Shown: positions 1 through 5,822, counted from the first letter of the stretch. The stretch: 5,913 bases of DNA from Acidobacteriota bacterium (GCA_028277865.1 JANQFM010000175.1:1-5913); one strand, 5' to 3'. Notes: generated by a model from the sequence alone, not told the origin. Numbers and translations are program-made.

Positions 1-168
1 CTAGGAGTCTGCGCGGCAGAAAATTGATCTACTGCGAAAGCGGTAGAATCGGCCCATATTCCCCCGATTTTTCGGCGAATAGAGCGACTATGAGCCTCAA
101 AACCGAGGAAATCTGGCCTCGATTCCCCGCTTTCTCGCTACGATCATTTCTACCGCGCAGACTCCTAG
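1..168. repeat. Imperfect 168-bp palindromic element (MITE-like or long hairpin)
   Basis: The first 16 bases (1-16) are the exact reverse complement of 153-168. The symmetry continues inward with small gaps and mismatches almost to the centre near 84. Paired blocks include AGAAA, TGATC, AAAGCGG, GAATC, GGCC and TTTT. By eye about three quarters of the arm positions match. The centre can form ATAG/CTAT (79-82 with 88-91). Both outer ends read CTAG. This is compatible with a short non-autonomous palindromic element or a transcribed long hairpin. The right end overlaps the stop codon of the PilZ gene (165-167). The left end coincides with the window edge, so any further extension or flanking target duplication cannot be seen. 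No protein is supported inside it. Confidence 0.75.
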
Positions 169-1670
169 CCCGGCTTGTCCAGGCCCTGGAAGCCGGCTGT
201 CCGCTTCATGAAGGGAGTTCGGTTGGGGCGGTCCAGGAAGATCTGCTCAAACCTCTCTTCAAGGAGGCCAAGGTTGGAGGCCAGGGATGGGATCGGCTCC
301 TGCGAGTTGCCATGCAGGCGCCAATTGGCCCAGAAAGCCTTGATGAGCAAGTCGTCCCCCGAGGCGAAGCTGCCGCCGGAGGAGAGGCGGAAGCCGTCCA
401 GGATGGAGAAAAGGGACTGGATCGAGGCCACGCTGGAAAACTCCTCCCGGATATCGATAGGCAGGTTGAGGAAAACCAAGTACTGGAAAGGCTTTTCGTC
501 CAATTCGGCGCACAGTTCGGCGTAGCGCTCGCGGAATTTGTCGAGCAGATCTCCCCACATGTCCAATCCCTCATGAAAGTTCTCGGCTTTCCCGATCTTG
601 CGAAGCTCATCTTCGAACCGGTCTTTGGGATGAGTCTTCTTGTGGACGCGAGTGAGAAGGCTGCGGAAGCAAAGCTGCAAATCCGAATCCGGGAAAGCAT
701 CCGAAAGAGCTTCCATGAGCCCGGGCCGTTCTCCTGAAACGGCCAGCAGGCAGCGATTCAGGCCCCGTTTACGCAAATCGTCCAGCATCCTCTTCCAGGA
801 TTGGGCATCAGGCAGCCCGGGGGTGACCCGAAGGTCGATCAGATCCTTGCGGGCGTCGAAGTCCAGCCCCACCGCCACCTGCAGCGATACAGGGCGCAAG
901 CCGCTTCCGTCGATGATTTCGGTGGGATAGGAATCGATGTAAAGGGCCGCCAGATCGCGGGGCAGCCTGTGTCCCTGCCACTCCTGGAATTCTTGAAACG
1001 ACTGGGCCCGCATTTCAGAGTTGGTGTTAAGGATGAATTGAACCACGAAGCCTCGGTCCTCGCCGGCCAATTCGTCGAACTGCATCCCCACCAGCAATTC
1101 CTGTATTTCGGTCAGGTAGATGTTGCGTACCACGGCTCGAAAGCTGCGCTGGCCCTGTGTTCCCAGGCTGGTGTACAGCTCGACCGGATCACCCGGCTCG
1201 AAAGCGTCGAAGGCCTCGTTGGCCTGGCTGTGGATCGAGCAGCGGCAGCCTCCTTCGCTGATGTCCAGGATGAAGGCTTCAAACCTCTCCTCGGAATCCC
1301 GCTTGGTCAGCAGTCCGGGAAGAAAGCACTCCGTCCGCGGGTGCTGGCGCAATTCCACGCACTCAACCTGTTCGGGGTAGCTGAGTAAGAGGGCCGAAAT
1401 GGGGAAGGAGATGGCGTCCAGGAAGTTGGATTGAAAGCCGAAGATCCGGCCCTGGTGAACATAGCGGCAAATCACGGGGCTGCGCCACAGGTAGTTGGGG
1501 GAAATGCCTCGGAACTGCTCGGGAGTGACCCGTACGATGATGCACTCGTCTTGCTCCATTCCGATGAAGACCCCTTTGAGGCGGTGCACCAGGCGATCGC
1601 TTTGCAGAGACAGCTCGGTGCCCAGATCAATTCCCAATTTGGTTTGGGATGTAGTCTCATCCTGCGCCAT
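165..1670 (-). CDS. YcgR-like PilZ protein fused to a degenerate IS256/Mutator transposase core
   Basis: A 501-residue protein with three regions. Residues about 14-105 resemble the YcgR N-terminal (PilZN) domain. Residues about 106-215 are a PilZ domain with both c-di-GMP-binding motifs: RQHPR (R108, R112; RxxxR) and DISEGG (D136, S138, G141; DxSxxG). Residues about 238-482 align by eye with the catalytic core of Mutator/IS256 transposases: LAALYID at 240-246, VAVGLDFDARKDLIDL at 265-280, a WKRMLDDLRKRGL block at 292-304, LQLC at 331-334, IREEFSSVASIQSL at 407-420, and a C-terminal ERFEQIFLDR block at 472-481. The three DDE positions read A241, G313 and Q418, so transposition activity is not expected. 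The usual N-terminal DNA-binding part of the transposase is absent, replaced by the PilZ module. No membrane segment or signal peptide is evident, so a cytosolic c-di-GMP effector is inferred. The open frame extends upstream to 2042 through a heptamer repeat array and into lysS. The ATG at 1670 is preferred because it sits just before the conserved N-domain; it has no clear Shine-Dalgarno. The stop lies in the terminal CTAG of the palindrome. PilZ assignment is strong; the transposase origin is likely. Confidence 0.85.
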   Translation of the reverse strand: MAQDETTSQTKLGIDLGTELSLQSDRLVHRLKGVFIGMEQDECIIVRVTPEQFRGISPNYLWRSPVICRYVHQGRIFGFQSNFLDAISFPISALLLSYPEQVECVELRQHPRTECFLPGLLTKRDSEERFEAFILDISEGGCRCSIHSQANEAFDAFEPGDPVELYTSLGTQGQRSFRAVVRNIYLTEIQELLVGMQFDELAGEDRGFVVQFILNTNSEMRAQSFQEFQEWQGHRLPRDLAALYIDSYPTEIIDGSGLRPVSLQVAVGLDFDARKDLIDLRVTPGLPDAQSWKRMLDDLRKRGLNRCLLAVSGERPGLMEALSDAFPDSDLQLCFRSLLTRVHKKTHPKDRFEDELRKIGKAENFHEGLDMWGDLLDKFRERYAELCAELDEKPFQYLVFLNLPIDIREEFSSVASIQSLFSILDGFRLSSGGSFASGDDLLIKAFWANWRLHGNSQEPIPSLASNLGLLEERFEQIFLDRPNRTPFMKRTAGFQGLDKPG

Positions 1671-1679
1671 GGCACGAGA

Positions 1680-1685
1680 ATCATA
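1680..1685 (-). promoter_or_regulatory. Possible -10 element for the PilZ gene
   Basis: On the minus strand the hexamer TATGAT (one mismatch to TATAAT) ends nine bases before the ATG at 1670. No good -35 lies at 16-18 bases. No Shine-Dalgarno precedes the ATG, so if this box is used the transcript would be almost leaderless. The alternative is read-through from lysS. Weak call. Confidence 0.25.
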
Positions 1686-1710
1686 GCAAAACAGCCCCAC
1701 AAGAAAGGAC

Positions 1711-1740
1711 GTCCAAGGTCCAAGGCCCAAAGCCAAGGTC
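1711..1740 (-). repeat. Degenerate heptamer run, inverted relative to the main array
   Basis: The plus strand carries GTCCAAGGTCCAAG at 1711-1724, followed by degenerate copies to 1740 (about four units in all). The 14-mer is the exact reverse complement of a segment of the GACCTTG array at 1833-1905, so the two runs form an inverted pair across about 110 bases. It lies 41-70 bases upstream of the PilZ start codon and could pair with the array in a lysS read-through transcript. Confidence 0.7.
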
Positions 1741-1801
1741 AGGGGGCATGCCGTAATCACGCCATTTCCAGCTTCGGTTTCCGGGTCAATACCAGCTGCT
1801 G

Positions 1802-1821
1802 CAACCTTGAGTCCAAGGTTG
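1802..1821. repeat. Short hairpin between the two heptamer runs
   Basis: The arms CAACCTTG (1802-1809) and CAAGGTTG (1814-1821) are perfectly complementary over 8 bp with a 4-base loop. The right arm and loop contain the GTCCAAGG heptamer motif, so the hairpin is probably made from inverted copies of the same repeat family. No T-tract follows on either strand, so it does not look like an intrinsic terminator. Confidence 0.6.
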
Positions 1822-1832
1822 TGTATTCTGCA

Positions 1833-1905
1833 GACCTTGGACCTTGGACCTTGGACCTTGGACCTTGGACCTTGGACCTTGGACCTTGGACCTTGGACCT
1901 TGGAC
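1833..1905. repeat. Tandem heptamer array, (GACCTTG) x 10.4
   Basis: Ten perfect, uninterrupted copies of GACCTTG plus three more bases fill 73 bp, ending four bases before the lysS stop codon. Neither strand has a stop codon in any frame of the unit, so reading frames run through it; this explains the spurious SKVQGPR-type heptapeptide extension of the PilZ frame. There are no spacers and the unit is only 7 bp, so it is a simple tandem repeat and not CRISPR. Perfect copies suggest recent slippage expansion. Such intergenic heptamers are familiar from several repeat-rich environmental bacterial genomes. Confidence 0.97.
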
Positions 1906-1909
1906 TCCC

Positions 1910-3400
1910 CTATCTTCCTTCCTTCCTCAGCAGCGGAAAGAGCAGGGCGTCTTTGATGTTGGGCAGGCCCAGGACGGTCATGAGCAGCCGGTCGATGCCG
2001 ATTCCGTTGCCGGAAATGCAGGGCATCCCGTGCTCCATGCAAAGCAGATAGTCTTCGTCCAGGTCCATGGCCTCCTGGTCGCCTCCGGCCTTGAGCCGGG
2101 ACTGCTCGGTCAGCCTGCGGCGCTGCTCCCGAGGGTCGACCAACTCGGAGTAGGCGTTGACCAGCTCGGTGCCTGCAACCACCAACTGGAAGCGGTCCAC
2201 TGCCCGCGGGTCGGCGTCATTTTGACGGGCCAGAGGGGACAGCTCCACGGGGTGGCCGGTCAAGAAGGTGGGTTGGATGAGGGTCCGGCGGACGGTTCGC
2301 TTGTATAGAGCGTCCATCAGGCGCCCCGGATTGCGCGACTCCAGGTCGTCTTGGTCGAGTTCGATCCCAGCTTGCTGGATGGATTCAACCAGCCTGTCCA
2401 CGTCCTTCAGCGCACGGATGTCGATTCCGCAGGCCTGCCGGATTGAATCCCGAAAATCGACTTCCTGCCAGGTGCCGGAAAAGTCCAGCTCCAGCGTTTC
2501 GCCCTCCCCTGGGCCGGGAACTTCGAACTGCAGGCGCCCGAATGTCTCCCCAAGGCTGCTTTGCAGGAGGTGCCGGGTGAACTCCATGTTGTCGCGGAAG
2601 TCCCAGTAGCAGACATAGAACTCCAGCATGGTGAATTCCTGCAGGTGCTCGGCGCTGATCCCCTCGTTGCGGAAGCATCGCGCAAACTCGAAAACCCGGT
2701 TAAAGCCGGCAGCGTTGGCCCGCTTGAGGTAGGTCTCCGGCGCGATGCGCAGGAAAAGATCGACATCCAGGGTCTTGTGATGAGTCACAAAAGGACGGGC
2801 CAGGGCTCCGGCCTGGACGGTGTTGAGGATGGGCGTCTCGACCTCAAAAAAGCCCGCTTGCTCGAAGATGCGCCGCATCGAAGAGATCAGCCGGCAGCGC
2901 GCCAGCATGGTGTCGCGGCTGGAGAGGTTGGCGATGATGTCCAGGTAGCGTCGGCGGTGACGCATCTCCACGTCACGCAGCCCGTGCCATTTTTCGGGCA
3001 GCAGGCGGAATGCCATCCCCAAAAAGGCCAATTCCTCGGCCTGTACGGTGAACTCTCCTGTCTTGGTGTAGAAAGTCTCTCCGGCTGCGCCCAGAAAGTC
3101 CCCCGCCTTGAGGCTCTTGGTGAAGAGCTTGAATACCTCTTTGCCCACATGGCCCACCGAGATGGACACCTGAATGCGCCCGGTCACGTCAATGAGCTTA
3201 ATGAAAGCCAGCTTGCCGAAGGCCCGAATGGCCGTCACCCGCCCCGCCACGCGGATGCGCTTGCCGATCTCTTGGGGGACGTCGCGTAAGTTGGGGTAGG
3301 TGGTCTCAAAGCGATCCGGGTAAAGCGCCAGCCCGGCTTTGTCCAGGCGCTCGATATCGGCCCGGCGATGCTGCACGATGTCCTGGCTTGCCGTCTCCAT
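1910..3400 (-). CDS. lysS: Lysyl-tRNA synthetase, class II
   Basis: A 496-residue cytosolic enzyme that charges tRNA-Lys with lysine using ATP; the length is normal for bacterial LysRS. Residues about 49-130 form the N-terminal OB-fold anticodon-binding domain (RVAGRVTAIRAFGKLAFI, then DVTGRIQVSI). The class II catalytic domain follows. Motif 1 ends around FFEVETPILN (184-193). Motif 2 is FRNEGISAEHLQEFTMLEFY (243-262). The TELVNAYSELVDP block at 411-423 carries lysine-pocket residues. Motif 3 is GNGIGIDRLLM (464-474) through LLFPLLR (486-492). Two variants stand out: motif 2 has EHLQEF where most bacterial enzymes have RHNPEF, and motif 3 has GNGIGIDR instead of GLGIGIDR. The catalytic arginines (R244 in motif 2, R471 in motif 3) are present, so the enzyme should be active and probably belongs to a known LysRS subgroup. 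The ATG at 3400 is chosen because GGAGGG lies upstream with a 9-10 base gap; the 51-codon extension to 3553 lacks LysRS similarity. The stop is TAG at 1910-1912. The PilZ gene follows 239 bp downstream on the same strand. Confidence 0.97.
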   Translation of the reverse strand: METASQDIVQHRRADIERLDKAGLALYPDRFETTYPNLRDVPQEIGKRIRVAGRVTAIRAFGKLAFIKLIDVTGRIQVSISVGHVGKEVFKLFTKSLKAGDFLGAAGETFYTKTGEFTVQAEELAFLGMAFRLLPEKWHGLRDVEMRHRRRYLDIIANLSSRDTMLARCRLISSMRRIFEQAGFFEVETPILNTVQAGALARPFVTHHKTLDVDLFLRIAPETYLKRANAAGFNRVFEFARCFRNEGISAEHLQEFTMLEFYVCYWDFRDNMEFTRHLLQSSLGETFGRLQFEVPGPGEGETLELDFSGTWQEVDFRDSIRQACGIDIRALKDVDRLVESIQQAGIELDQDDLESRNPGRLMDALYKRTVRRTLIQPTFLTGHPVELSPLARQNDADPRAVDRFQLVVAGTELVNAYSELVDPREQRRRLTEQSRLKAGGDQEAMDLDEDYLLCMEHGMPCISGNGIGIDRLLMTVLGLPNIKDALLFPLLRKEGR

Positions 3401-3409
3401 GCGGGGGCT

Positions 3410-3415
3410 CCCTCC
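3410..3415 (-). promoter_or_regulatory. Ribosome binding site of lysS
   Basis: The minus strand reads GGAGGG, ending nine bases before the ATG at 3400. This strong Shine-Dalgarno decides the lysS start over the upstream in-frame ATGs. Confidence 0.8.
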
Positions 3416-3425
3416 AAAAGGCCTT

Positions 3426-3431
3426 ATTATG
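3426..3431 (-). promoter_or_regulatory. Candidate -10 of the lysS promoter
   Basis: The minus strand reads CATAAT (one mismatch to TATAAT) 25 bases upstream of the lysS ATG, which would give a leader of about 20 nt containing the Shine-Dalgarno. No convincing -35 hexamer is seen at 16-18 bases. Confidence 0.35.
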
Positions 3432-3520
3432 CCTGAAGAGATGAAACCGGGCAGGCTTGGGGCCGGGGCGCATCTGCAGCTTTCTTTCCATGGCGAGGCT
3501 ATTTGATAAAACATCTGGTA

Positions 3521-3528
3521 AGGAGAGG
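3521..3528 (+). promoter_or_regulatory. Ribosome binding site of the methyltransferase gene
   Basis: AGGAGAGG precedes the ATG at 3532 with AGGAG six bases away. It supports this start over the ATGs at 3457 and 3490, which lack a comparable site and would add residues with no similarity to the family. Confidence 0.8.
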
Positions 3529-3531
3529 CCA

Positions 3532-4326
3532 ATGCGTGATCAGCCAAAATCAAATCTCAGCGACCCTTATTCAAGAGTGGATTACAGGCGCTTTGTGGCA
3601 TGGCCGGATCGGATCCGGCGTGAGGCGCCCTTTTTGCTGCGCTGCCTCGAAACGGCTCCGAGCCGCTCGGTCCTCGATCTGGGCTGCGGCAGCGGCGAGC
3701 ACAGCCGATTCCTGGCTCGTGAAGGATTCCGGGTTGTGGGATTGGATCGGTCCGAGGCCATGCTGGAGCAGGCTAATCAGCTTCCCCTGCCCTCCAACCT
3801 GCAATTTGTCTTGGGCGAAGCTCAGCAAGCGGGCCGTTTGGTGGATGGAGCCTTCGGCGCTGCCATCTGCCTGGGCAACACACTGCCCCACCTCAAAGAC
3901 CAAGCCGACTTGGAGAATGCCTTCAAGGGGCTTTCCATTCTGCTCGAGCCCCAAGGCCTGCTCCTTTTTCAGATCCTCAATTACGAACGCTTTTCAATTG
4001 GCGAGGCAAGCGGCCTCCCGGTGAACTTCCGACCCGAACAAGACGGGCCGGGTTGGATTGTCTTTGTGCGCCTGATGGAGCGCCGACCGGACGGTCGAGT
4101 GCACTTTTGCCCCTCCACACTGCGCTTCGATCCCCAGGCCGAAGCTCCTCTGCAAGTCGTCAAGTCCCGGACGGTGAACCTGCAAGGCTGGACGCTTGCT
4201 GATCTGACACCGGTGATGCGGGCCAACAGCTTCCAAATCGAGGAAGTCCACGGGGACATGCAGTCCGGGCCCTTCGACCCGTCCCAGTCCCAGGATTTGG
4301 TGGTGGTAGCACGCCTGAACACTTAG
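3532..4326 (+). CDS. Class I SAM-dependent methyltransferase
   Basis: A 264-residue soluble protein with a Rossmann-type methyltransferase fold. Motif I, which binds SAM, is VLDLGCGSGEHSRFLA at 47-62. The acidic residue after strand 2 is D72 in VVGLDRSEAML (68-78). A motif IV-like segment is AAICLGNTLPHL at 110-121, followed by a post-motif strand GLLLFQILNY at 142-151. The ICLGNTLPHL pattern recalls glycine/sarcosine N-methyltransferases and related small-molecule enzymes, but the substrate cannot be assigned. The C-terminal half (about 150-264) resembles the usual substrate-binding extension, and the protein closes with a strand-like DLVVVARL. No membrane segment or signal peptide is seen. 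The gene is divergent from lysS across 131 bp. It appears monocistronic: 171 bp containing repeats and a new promoter separate it from the ATPase gene. Family assignment is firm; the specific reaction is unknown. Confidence 0.9.
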   Translation: MRDQPKSNLSDPYSRVDYRRFVAWPDRIRREAPFLLRCLETAPSRSVLDLGCGSGEHSRFLAREGFRVVGLDRSEAMLEQANQLPLPSNLQFVLGEAQQAGRLVDGAFGAAICLGNTLPHLKDQADLENAFKGLSILLEPQGLLLFQILNYERFSIGEASGLPVNFRPEQDGPGWIVFVRLMERRPDGRVHFCPSTLRFDPQAEAPLQVVKSRTVNLQGWTLADLTPVMRANSFQIEEVHGDMQSGPFDPSQSQDLVVVARLNT

Positions 4327-4391
4327 CCCAATCCGCCAATCGCCGAGCTTCATCACTAACGAGGCAGCGCCTGAGACCAGAGAAGGGAAGC

Positions 4392-4415
4392 CACAGAGAC
4401 ACCGAGACACAGAGA
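4392..4415. repeat. Tandem octamer repeat, CACAGAGA x 3
   Basis: Three consecutive 8-mers read CACAGAGA, CACCGAGA and CACAGAGA, downstream of the methyltransferase stop. The same octamer style recurs, degenerate and in the opposite orientation, at 5686-5703. Similar intergenic octamers are dispersed in many repeat-rich bacterial genomes. Confidence 0.8.
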
Positions 4416-4433
4416 TCAGAGGGCTTTTCTGAT
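4415..4433 (+). terminator. Weak terminator-like hairpin after the methyltransferase gene
   Basis: The arms ATCAGA (4415-4420) and TCTGAT (4428-4433) can pair over 6 bp. A T/C-rich stretch follows, not a clean T-tract. Its position, 89 bases after the stop and before the next promoter, fits a terminator, but the stem is short and AT-rich. Confidence 0.25.
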
Positions 4434-4457
4434 TCTTCTCAGTGCGTTCTTCGAAAG

Positions 4458-4486
4458 TTGACTACCTCGTTGTCACTTTGCATAGT
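4458..4486 (+). promoter_or_regulatory. Sigma-70-like promoter of the ATPase gene
   Basis: TTGACT (4458-4463; five of six to TTGACA) and CATAGT (4481-4486; four of six to TATAAT) are separated by exactly 17 bp. Transcription would start about 4-6 bases before the ATG at 4498, so the mRNA would be leaderless or nearly so. This agrees with the absence of any Shine-Dalgarno. Confidence 0.55.
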
Positions 4487-4497
4487 AAAATGACGAC
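4469..4497. promoter_or_regulatory. Inverted-repeat operator candidate over the ATPase promoter
   Basis: GTTGTCACTTT (4469-4479) and AAAATGACGAC (4487-4497) form an inverted repeat with 9 of 11 arm positions matching and a 7-base centre. The element covers the -10 box and ends one base before the ATG. A dyad at this place is typical of a repressor site. The encoded ATPase has a winged-helix-like segment, so autoregulation is possible but unproven. Confidence 0.5.
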
Positions 4498-5658
4498 ATG
4501 GTGGGCAAGCGACTTTACACAAGGCTGATACAACCGCCCCAAGGCAGCTTCTTCTTGTTCGGCCCCAGAGGTGTTGGCAAAAGCACCTGGGCGCGACGGC
4601 ACTTCGAAAACGCGTTGCGCTTCGATCTGCTCGACGAGGCACTCTACTTGGAACTGCTGGCCGATCCTTCGCGGTTTGCCGGCGAATTGCGTCGGTTAAG
4701 CCCCGGAGAGCGGGTGGTTGTCGATGAAGTCCAGCGTTTACCCAATCTGCTCAATGAGGTTCACCGCTTCATCGAGGAAAAGGGCCTGCGCTTCGTGCTG
4801 CTGGGATCGAGCGCCCGAAAGCTCAAGACCGCCGGGACCAACCTCTTGGCTGGACGGGCCATCTGGAAGACGATGTTTCCGCTTGTCCCCCAGGAACTTG
4901 CCTCTGACTTTTCATTAGGAGACGTCCTTCAGTTCGGCAGCATTCCGCTGGTGTGGCAGTCGGCCGGCCGGGCAGAGACTCTGACCGCATATGTTCAGCT
5001 TTATCTGCGCGAAGAGATCAAGGCCGAGGCTCTGGTACGCAACCTGCCCGGCTTCGCCCGCTTTTTGCCCATTGCGGCCCTGTCCCACGCTCAAGGAATC
5101 AATGTCTCCGGCATCGCCCGCGATTGCGGCGCTGCACGCACAACTGTCTCCGGCTATCTGGACATTCTGGAAGACACACTGCTGACCTACCGGCTTCAGG
5201 CTTATGAAGCCCGATTGAGGGTTCGGGAAAGGAAGCTGCCCAAGCTTTACTGGGTCGATCCCGGCTTGGTGAGAGCCGTCAAGAGGCAGTTGGGGACGCC
5301 TTCCAAAGAGGAAAGGGGCGCACTGCTGGAAGGCTGGGTCTTAACCCTTCTGCGAACTTATGCAGCCGAGCGTGGGCTTTATGACGAGATTTTCTTTTGG
5401 TCGGCCGCGCAATCCAATGTTGAGGTCGACTTCCTGCTTAAAAAAGACGGCCGCTTTGTGGCGTTAGAGGTGAAAGCGGGACGCCGCTTCAGCAAATCGA
5501 TGCTCTCAGGCTTGAAAGCCATCCAGGATCTGAAAGGCTTGGAAAGAAGAATTCTCCTATATAGAGGCGATCGCCCATCCAGAACTGAAAGCGGGATAGA
5601 AGTCTGGCCGATCGAGACTTTTCTGCAAGCACTGGCAAGAGACCGCTTGTGGCCCTGA
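4498..5658 (+). CDS. AAA_14/DUF4143-family ATPase
   Basis: A 386-residue P-loop ATPase of the widespread ATP-binding protein family that pairs an AAA_14 domain with a C-terminal DUF4143 region. Walker A is GPRGVGKST (22-30). Walker B is VVVDEVQ (73-79). A sensor-1-like strand is FVLLGSSARKL (99-109). A winged-helix-like segment spans about 200-235 (GINVSGIARDCGAARTTVSGYLDIL). The C-terminal domain carries a PD-(D/E)xK-nuclease-like pattern: E278, then D311 in VEVDFLL, then E324 and K326 in ALEVKAG. Family length and domain order look complete. Members are common in accessory genome regions and their physiological role is poorly defined, so no specific process is assigned. The start at 4498 lies immediately after an inverted repeat and 11 bases after the -10 box, without a Shine-Dalgarno, which suggests leaderless translation. 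The gene stands alone; nothing downstream in the window is co-transcribed with it. Confidence 0.93.
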   Translation: MVGKRLYTRLIQPPQGSFFLFGPRGVGKSTWARRHFENALRFDLLDEALYLELLADPSRFAGELRRLSPGERVVVDEVQRLPNLLNEVHRFIEEKGLRFVLLGSSARKLKTAGTNLLAGRAIWKTMFPLVPQELASDFSLGDVLQFGSIPLVWQSAGRAETLTAYVQLYLREEIKAEALVRNLPGFARFLPIAALSHAQGINVSGIARDCGAARTTVSGYLDILEDTLLTYRLQAYEARLRVRERKLPKLYWVDPGLVRAVKRQLGTPSKEERGALLEGWVLTLLRTYAAERGLYDEIFFWSAAQSNVEVDFLLKKDGRFVALEVKAGRRFSKSMLSGLKAIQDLKGLERRILLYRGDRPSRTESGIEVWPIETFLQALARDRLWP

Positions 5659-5685
5659 AGGACTCCCCTCCCAGGTATCTTCTCT

Positions 5686-5703
5686 CTCAGCGCCTCGGCG
5701 TGG
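5686..5703. repeat. Degenerate octamer repeat (CTCAGCGC / CTCGGCGT)
   Basis: Two 8-mers, CTCAGCGC and CTCGGCGT, plus GG lie just after the ATPase stop codon. They share the CTCnGnGn pattern with the reverse complement of the repeat at 4392-4415, pointing to one dispersed repeat family. Confidence 0.5.
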
Positions 5704-5764
5704 AAATTCCTTGTGGGGTGTCTCAGAAGTTCAAAGCGCGCACTGAACGGATCCGGGAGTTTCA

Positions 5765-5780
5765 CGCAAAGTCGCAAAGA
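5765..5780. repeat. Octamer repeat (CGCAAAGT / CGCAAAGA)
   Basis: Two consecutive 8-mers that differ in the last base, preceded by TTTCA. Strings of this CGCAAAGn type are a familiar dispersed intergenic motif in many bacteria. A short GTG-initiated frame over this stretch (5649-5870) is explained by the repeat and is not called as a gene. Confidence 0.55.
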
Positions 5781-5822
5781 ATTATCGGCTACGAATTGAT
5801 TCCAGAATCGAGCAGCTTCTCT

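Noticed and set aside
24..737. Plus-strand open frame of 237 codons
   Set aside because: It runs through the palindrome and antisense to the PilZ gene, shows no recognisable family, and the minus-strand frame has clear domains.
165..960. An active insertion sequence of the IS256 family
   Set aside because: All three DDE positions appear replaced, the N-terminal DNA-binding region is missing, and no terminal inverted repeats flank the gene on both sides.
801..1388. Plus-strand open frame of 195 codons
   Set aside because: Antisense shadow of the PilZ coding region, with no recognisable domain or ribosome binding site.
1833..1905. CRISPR array
   Set aside because: The unit is only 7 bp and there are no spacers; it is a simple tandem repeat.
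1671..2042. N-terminal extension of the PilZ protein to position 2042
   Set aside because: The extension translates the tandem repeat (SKVQGPR units) and overlaps lysS; conserved similarity starts after the ATG at 1670.
1431..2051. Plus-strand open frame through the heptamer array
   Set aside because: Its length depends on the stop-free repeat; the product includes repeated DLGPWTL units and no domain.
2561..3289. Plus-strand open frame of 242 codons inside lysS
   Set aside because: Antisense shadow of the well-conserved LysRS gene in GC-rich DNA.
3401..3553. 51-codon N-terminal extension of LysRS
   Set aside because: It has no LysRS similarity, lacks a Shine-Dalgarno and overlaps the divergent methyltransferase start; GGAGGG supports 3400.
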